Below, one piece after another: positions 59,285-64,000 of a stretch of DNA of 64,000 nt. The stretch spans positions 213,802 through 277,801 of the forward strand of contig CALWLY010000001.1 in NCBI GenBank assembly GCA_944381635.1, read 5' to 3'. Position 1 is the stretch's first letter. Each line of letters begins with the position of its first letter. The notes beneath the pieces were generated by a model. That model did not search any database. It was given only the letters and a program-made list of their open reading frames with translations, and was not told the DNA's origin. The position numbers and the translations under genes are program-made. This stretch comes from an uncultured Lachnospiraceae bacterium. Its GTDB lineage: Bacteria; Bacillota; Clostridia; Lachnospirales; Lachnospiraceae.

Positions 59285-59605
59285 GCTAAGAAATTTACTT
59301 TCATCTGATGTCTGTATACTGTTCTAACAATGCCTGTTTTAATTATAAATAGGTGGGCACGAAAATGAAAATGTTTTTTAAGTGTAAAGATGGGACAGAT
59401 GCAAAGGAAGAATACGATTTAGAGAAAAAACTATTGTTGTTTTGAAGGGGGCGAAAGTATTTGGAGCCATCTCACAATCCGAAAAGTTTTGAGGTGCAAA
59501 CACGATAGAGAAGTATCGACTTCAGTCTGTTAATGGCGTGGAAAACAGTAGATGGAAAGAGGTTAAAATAACTTTCTCAGAACAAAGAGTAAGGAGAGTA
59601 GATTT
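59285..59605. other. gap after brxL with a 26-codon frame and probable gene remnants
   Basis: Between brxL and the next gene lies the only gap over 100 bp in the island. It contains a tiny frame at 59365-59445 with AGGTGGG upstream (M-K-M-F-F-K-C-K-D-G, then acidic). Several short frames after it, broken by stops, look like worn-out coding sequence. A promoter for the following module could lie here but none is clear. Confidence 0.35.
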
Positions 59606-60070
59606 ATGGGGATTTCTTTTAGACATTCCGCTGGATTCGGCAAAAGAATGGAATACAATTTGATTGGAAAGATGCTGATGGAAGGGCTGGATGTGTATCT
59701 CCCACTTGTGGATGATCATGGTGTGGACTGCGTTATCAAAAAAGAGGATGGCACCTTTATTGAGGTACAGATCAAGGCCAGATCCAATGAGGTTACAGAT
59801 GGCGATGCGGCATTGTTTTCAGCAATCACACATGATTTGACCAAGAACTTCTACTTTGTGTTTTATTCTGAGCGTTTGGAGATGATGTGGATTCTATCAT
59901 CAGATGAGTTCCTGCAAGAGTGCGTGACAAATAAAACGGGGAAAAATGTCGGAAAGCATAGTATATGGTTTAACGGCAATAGAACAGATAAGAAAACTGG
60001 AATCAAAAACGAATACTGTAAAAAACAATTTGAAAAGTATGTTGCTAAGGACTTTTCGAGATTTCATTAA
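59606..60070 (+). CDS. DUF4365-like protein, putative PD-(D/E)XK nuclease
   Basis: 154 residues. The core reads D-D-H-G-V-D-C-V-I-K-K-E-D-G-T-F-I-E-V-Q-I-K-A-R, that is the Asp and the E-x-Q-x-K of archaeal Holliday-resolvase-like and DUF4365 proteins. Its start has G-x-x-x-E and an early L-x-x-G pattern as in that family. A nuclease role in defence is likely but unproven. GGAGAG precedes the ATG and the stop lies 8 bp before the large GTPase gene, so it travels with the Eleos-like pair. Confidence 0.65.
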   Translation: MGISFRHSAGFGKRMEYNLIGKMLMEGLDVYLPLVDDHGVDCVIKKEDGTFIEVQIKARSNEVTDGDAALFSAITHDLTKNFYFVFYSERLEMMWILSSDEFLQECVTNKTGKNVGKHSIWFNGNRTDKKTGIKNEYCKKQFEKYVAKDFSRFH

Positions 60071-60078
60071 GGTGAGGT

Positions 60079-62181
60079 ATGGAAGAAACAAATTTGAAAC
60101 AGGTGCTGAAAGAATGCAATAAGGCAGCCAGGATTGGGTATAAGATTGCTTCAGCACAAGAAAAAAATTTGAATAGGGCTTTAACTTCTGCGCAAGAGAA
60201 AATTCAAACCACTATTATTGATTTCAATAGTTCTCCGTGCTATGCACCGGAGACTACAGAATTATTAGAAGTACAGCTGGTTGAGATTGGAGACGCTTTC
60301 AATCGCTTGTCTTTTGCGTTCAAGGAAGACTTACAGAATTTAAGAGAGAATCTGTCAAAGTTTTCGGTAACGCTTTTTGGAAGAACTATGGCAGGCAAAT
60401 CTACGTTGATGGAGATTTTGACCGAAGGTGATGGATCTTCTATTGGAAAAGGCTCTCAGCGTACCACCAGAGACGTACGCAAATATACATGGAATGGACT
60501 TGAAATTACAGATGTTCCAGGAATCGGGGCGTTTGAAGGTGAAGATGATGAACAGATTGCTTTTGAAGCAGCAAAAACAGCTGATTTGATTCTGTTCTTG
60601 ATTACGGATGATGCTCCGCAAGTGGCAGAAGCAGAGTGTTTTAGCAGGATTGTGAGTTTTGGGAAACCGATTATATGCATCATGAATGTTAAGGCTTCTA
60701 TCGCAGTGGATAAAAGCCTAAAGCTTGCATTGCGTGATGTGAACAAACGTTTCGATATGGAGCGGTTGGATAAGATACGAAACCAGTTCCTGTTGTTTTC
60801 AGAGCAATTTGGCCAGACTTGGAGTCATATTCCATTTGTATATGTACATTTGAAATCAGCTTATGTTGCTCTTAAAACGGACGATCAGGAGAAAAGCAAG
60901 AGTTTTCATGAGGTTAGCCGAATCGACTATCTGAAAAAGCGGATTGTGGAACAGGTAAAAACTAAAGGAGAGTTCTACAGAATAAAGACATTTATTGATA
61001 TCATTTCCAAGCCGATACTTGAATCTATGGAGAACCTTCTGGAACAAAGCCAGATTAATAGTTTGCAGGGACGCACTATACTTGCAAAGAAGAGACAGCT
61101 TGGTGCTTGGAAAACTGTTTTTTATCGTGATGGTAAAGCACAAATCAAGTCGCTGATTGTGAAAATCAAGAGTGAGCTTAATGGAGAAATTGCTTCGTTT
61201 GCAGAGGATCACTTTGATGATAAAGATGCAGATAAAGCGTGGAATAAGCTTTTTACGTTGCACAAAGTCGAAGCACGGTGCCAAGAGTTGCTTGAGGAAC
61301 TGGAAGTCAAGAGTAACGATAAGCTGAAAGAGATTTCAAGAGAGATTACAAATGAGTTGAAGTTTGCAACATCATTTGAGTGCGATAAGTCTCTTCGTAT
61401 GCATAAGATGATTGATGGGAAAAAGTTATGGGATTGGTCGTCAATTGTTTTGGGAGGAGGTTTATCTATAGCCACCGGTATCGCATACTTAGTTGGTGCT
61501 ACGGTAGCAGGTCCTTTGGGCTGGGCAGCGTTGATCGTATCGGTGATAGGAGTCGGTGGCTCTTTTCTGTTTAAGAGCAGAGATAAAAAAGAGTTTGAAG
61601 CGAGAATGCGTCTTGAAAAGAAGCTTCGAGAGAATGTTGCACAGATATGCGATACTCTTGAAAAGCAGATGAATAAAAACTTGGATTCATTAGTATATGT
61701 TAGAATTGAGGGATTGATGACAGAAATGGATAAAATCAATTCCGTTATTTTTCGTTTGGCCGATACACAGAAGGAATTGGCGTGGGACTTAAACGATCAT
61801 ATGCTGGAACTAAATAGTCAGATTTTGACGGAGGCAATACGCCTGATTGGGGCTGAAGGGTTACAGTATCATGTTCAATCAGTTGCAAGAATACCAGGGA
61901 ACACGACCCTGATTTTGCTTAATGACGGAACGGTTTTTCCTAGAGAACAGAAGGAAGGGCTATATAGATTGATGTCTGAGCAAATAGGTTTTGTATATGA
62001 TTCTGATAACAAGAGGGTTCTTATATCGAGAGTTCTTGGTAGGGAAATAACTAGGAACCAGGTCAATATTGAAGATAAAATAGGTGTTGTACACATTCCA
62101 CTAGGAGATGCTTCACCTAACATGAAAAACAGAGTGCGGTTGGCACAACAGTTTTCAAGACTGTTAATAATGAATGAGTGA
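60079..62181 (+). CDS. dynamin-like GTPase, LeoBC-like (Eleos system)
   Basis: 700 residues. The P-loop is G101-R-T-M-A-G-K-S108, G3 is D-V-P-G-I-G, and G4 is I-M-N-V-K, atypical for N-K-x-D. Long helical stalk segments surround a membrane segment pair at about 450-485 (L-G-G-G-L-S-I-A-T-G-I-A, G-P-L-G-W-A-A-L-I-V-S-V-I-G-V-G-G). The arrangement is that of bacterial dynamin-like proteins that reshape membranes. With the LeoA-like protein encoded next it resembles the two-gene Eleos antiphage system. Its stop overlaps the earliest leoA start. Confidence 0.72.
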   Translation: MEETNLKQVLKECNKAARIGYKIASAQEKNLNRALTSAQEKIQTTIIDFNSSPCYAPETTELLEVQLVEIGDAFNRLSFAFKEDLQNLRENLSKFSVTLFGRTMAGKSTLMEILTEGDGSSIGKGSQRTTRDVRKYTWNGLEITDVPGIGAFEGEDDEQIAFEAAKTADLILFLITDDAPQVAEAECFSRIVSFGKPIICIMNVKASIAVDKSLKLALRDVNKRFDMERLDKIRNQFLLFSEQFGQTWSHIPFVYVHLKSAYVALKTDDQEKSKSFHEVSRIDYLKKRIVEQVKTKGEFYRIKTFIDIISKPILESMENLLEQSQINSLQGRTILAKKRQLGAWKTVFYRDGKAQIKSLIVKIKSELNGEIASFAEDHFDDKDADKAWNKLFTLHKVEARCQELLEELEVKSNDKLKEISREITNELKFATSFECDKSLRMHKMIDGKKLWDWSSIVLGGGLSIATGIAYLVGATVAGPLGWAALIVSVIGVGGSFLFKSRDKKEFEARMRLEKKLRENVAQICDTLEKQMNKNLDSLVYVRIEGLMTEMDKINSVIFRLADTQKELAWDLNDHMLELNSQILTEAIRLIGAEGLQYHVQSVARIPGNTTLILLNDGTVFPREQKEGLYRLMSEQIGFVYDSDNKRVLISRVLGREITRNQVNIEDKIGVVHIPLGDASPNMKNRVRLAQQFSRLLIMNE

Positions 62182-62191
62182 GGTGAAGGCT

Positions 62192-63883
62192 ATGTTTAAG
62201 ATTGCTGTATTTGCTCAAAGAAGCGCAGAGTTGAAAGAAAAGGTACGTGCAGCTTTAATATCTGCCGGAGTAGACATTCAGATTCCGGATAATAAATCCG
62301 ATGCTATTAGACTTGTGTTTGCAGGTCAGTATAGTGCAGGTAAGTCATCAATACTGAAAATGTTGACCGGGAGGGATAATATAGCGATTGGTGCTGATAT
62401 TACAACGCAGCAGGCTCATACTTATGATTGGAATGGTATTGAGGTAGTGGATACGCCAGGTATTCATACACAGCTTAGGCCTGATCATGATGAAATATCT
62501 TATAATGCAATTGCTTCGGCTGATATGCTGGTATTTGTTGTTACGAATGAGCTGTTTGATTCCTATATGGCTGATCATTTTAGGAAGCTTGCGATCGATA
62601 AAGACAAGGCTGGTGAAATGATTCTTGTTGTTAATAAGATGGATAGGACAGCTGAAGGAAATACCGGAGAACAGCAGAACATCATCCGCGAGGATCTGAA
62701 AAAGGTTCTGGAGCCTTATACTCCAGAACAACTTAACCTATCATTCTTGGATGCTGAATCATATCTTGAAAGCATTGAAGAAAGAGGTGAGGATTCGGAA
62801 CTAGCAGATGAACTAGTTGCACGTAGTGGCTATTCTCAGTTTGTTGAGACTCTGAACCGCTTTGTGAAAGAGAAGAGTATTCCGTCAAAGCTTACAACAG
62901 AATTGTATGTTATTGATGATCACTTAGAGAAGGCAATTAAGGAATTACAGCCGAAGTCATTCGATGCGGATATCGATGCGCTTGAAGAGAATTTTATGCA
63001 GCAAAGGCACTTGCTCATAGAAGTAAGAGGGCGTATGCAGCAGGAAGTAAAGGATATATATACCACAGCAGCATCTCAAATTCGTGATATAGGGCTTGAT
63101 GCAGCCAATCTTCTGGTAGAGGGCTGTAAGCAAGATGAAGTCGAGGATGAACTTCAAAAGTCAATCAGAAAAGCTGAGGATATCATTGAAAAGTGCCAGT
63201 CAGATGCTGTTGAGGTAATCGATGCTCGTCTGAACGAGATGGGACAGCAATTTGAAGTAATAGAGAATTCCGAGTTTTCAAGGGACTTAAAATCAAGATT
63301 GTCCGGAAAATTTGAAGGACTTCCTGAGAGAATACAGAAAATAATAACAAATGCCGGTCCGGGTTTCCAAAAGGCAGGACAGGCGGTAATGAATAAAGCA
63401 TATAAAGCAGGAACACAGGGTGGCCTAAAGCTCACCAATTTCTCTGGGAGCACAATTCATCAAATGGTACTTAAAGTTGGGCATGGGGTAGGTTTTAAAT
63501 TCAAGCCCTGGCAGGCAATAAAAATCACGAAGGGGATTGCAATCGGCGGGCAGGTTCTTAGTGTTTTAGGAGTAGGATTTTCTGTGTTTATGCAGATAAA
63601 GGCAGATCAGGATCAGGAAAGGATTAGAGAGAATCTGAAGAACAATCGTCGGAATATACGAAGTCAATTTAATGTTGCTGCGAGTGAGCTGGAAGATTAT
63701 GCAAGGCAGTATATTAAGGATAATGTAAACAGACCTTTTGAAACTTCAATTGCAACAATCGATGGCAATATTCAGGAGATAAGAGATACCCGAGTGAACA
63801 GAAGTGCTTCTTGCCGTCAGCTTGAAGATTTGCAGAAAGAGTGTAGGCTTCTAATTCAAGATATACATGCTGAAAATACGTAA
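62192..63883 (+). CDS. leoA: LeoA/HP0731-type dynamin-like GTPase (Eleos system)
   Basis: 563 residues from the ATG at 62192 (GAGGTGAAGG upstream; an ATG at 62174 overlaps the preceding stop). G motifs: G45-Q-Y-S-A-G-K-S52, D87-T-P-G90-I-H-T-Q, and N-K-M-D. The stretch D-M-L-V-F-V-V-T-N-E-L-F-D and the following block match the LeoA family. A hydrophobic segment (I-A-I-G-G-Q-V-L-S-V-L-G-V-G-F-S-V-F) near 450 is its membrane paddle, then a coiled coil. The TAA stop (63881-63883) belongs to the IS66 end GTAAACG, so the last residue and stop come from the insertion. The protein may be slightly shortened. Confidence 0.82.
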   Translation: MFKIAVFAQRSAELKEKVRAALISAGVDIQIPDNKSDAIRLVFAGQYSAGKSSILKMLTGRDNIAIGADITTQQAHTYDWNGIEVVDTPGIHTQLRPDHDEISYNAIASADMLVFVVTNELFDSYMADHFRKLAIDKDKAGEMILVVNKMDRTAEGNTGEQQNIIREDLKKVLEPYTPEQLNLSFLDAESYLESIEERGEDSELADELVARSGYSQFVETLNRFVKEKSIPSKLTTELYVIDDHLEKAIKELQPKSFDADIDALEENFMQQRHLLIEVRGRMQQEVKDIYTTAASQIRDIGLDAANLLVEGCKQDEVEDELQKSIRKAEDIIEKCQSDAVEVIDARLNEMGQQFEVIENSEFSRDLKSRLSGKFEGLPERIQKIITNAGPGFQKAGQAVMNKAYKAGTQGGLKLTNFSGSTIHQMVLKVGHGVGFKFKPWQAIKITKGIAIGGQVLSVLGVGFSVFMQIKADQDQERIRENLKNNRRNIRSQFNVAASELEDYARQYIKDNVNRPFETSIATIDGNIQEIRDTRVNRSASCRQLEDLQKECRLLIQDIHAENT

Positions 63884-64000
63884 ACGTCAAATCGTCCGCC
63901 TTTCGCTAAATTGAGTTTTAGTACATACTTGAGAAAAACAATAGATTTTTTCAAGGAGGAACTCATACTATGGATCAGTGCACTCATGAGGTACGTGCTG
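63880..64000 (+). mobile_element. IS66-family insertion sequence, left end (partial)
   Basis: The sequence GTAAACGTCAAATCGTCCGC begins at 63880; IS66-family ends start GTAA-x-CG. It is followed by about 90 bp of leader and the first codons of a tnpA-type gene. IS66 elements duplicate 8 bp, so GAAAATAC (63872-63879) is the expected target copy. The right end is outside the window. Confidence 0.7.
63971..64000 (+). CDS. tnpA: IS66 accessory protein TnpA, first 10 codons (partial)
   Basis: ATG at 63971 with AAGGAGG upstream encodes M-D-Q-C-T-H-E-V-R-A, similar to the opening of IS66 OrfA/TnpA proteins (M-D-x-x-T-H-E-V-R). The gene continues past the edge. Confidence 0.65.

Overview
The window is chromosomal DNA from a low-to-moderate GC Gram-positive anaerobe of the Clostridia, most likely a gut Lachnospiraceae (Blautia/Mediterraneibacter/Dorea-like). 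The grounds are gene content (orphan Spo0A DNA-binding domain, DUF1700 protein, Crh-like HPr, large LacZ), Gram-positive type SOS boxes, AGGAGG-like ribosome binding sites and frequent GTG/TTG starts. Assignment below family is not supported by the sequence alone.

Left and centre (1-37.7 kb) hold ordinary chromosomal genes. In order: the end of a radical SAM/SPASM gene; an FAD oxidoreductase; regulators (XRE, Spo0A-C, LysR); a complete F1Fo ATP synthase operon (atpB-E-F-H-A-G-D-C) whose atpB 5' end looks frameshifted; a Crp-family regulator; a CAP-domain lipoprotein; tRNA-Arg; an AraC regulator divergent from a URO-D family gene and lacZ; a MATE transporter; a DUF1700 membrane protein; rlmL-like, rdgB and yfcE-like genes. 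A six-tRNA array (Pro-Gly-Arg-His-Gln-Lys) follows, then a LexA-box controlled radical SAM/partner DNA-repair pair, a Crh-like HPr, a nuclease-DinG helicase fusion, endonuclease IV, a GH13 amylase, cutC, a class II aldolase, a Thr/Glu-repeat lipoprotein, PAP2 and a second MATE. At least five copies of a GC-rich palindromic repeat of about 100 bp sit in gaps of this half, mostly between convergent genes. One copy is interrupted by a 160-bp MITE-like element.

Right (about 38-64 kb) is a dense, single-strand defence island: an ABC-three-component (ABC-3C) system with a degenerate HNH-like protein, a small middle component and an SMC/DUF2326-type ATPase; an XRE regulator; a type 1 BREX system (brxA, brxB, brxC, pglX, pglZ, brxL) carrying two inserted genes (a TIR-zinc-ribbon protein between pglX and pglZ, and an SF2 helicase with a possible nuclease tail between pglZ and brxL); a DUF4365-like putative nuclease; and a pair of dynamin-like GTPases resembling the Eleos (LeoBC/LeoA) system. 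Gaps from 39.0 to 59.3 kb are at most about 30 bp, so ABC-3C, XRE and BREX probably form one transcription unit. It is read from a good promoter at 38.88-38.90 kb, followed by three TGTACA-like boxes spaced exactly 10 bp apart. The window closes with the left end of an IS66-family element whose terminus supplies the stop codon of leoA.

The strongest candidate for undescribed biology is this composite island, in particular the TIR-zinc-ribbon protein and helicase embedded in BREX and the ABC-3C module placed under what looks like common control.
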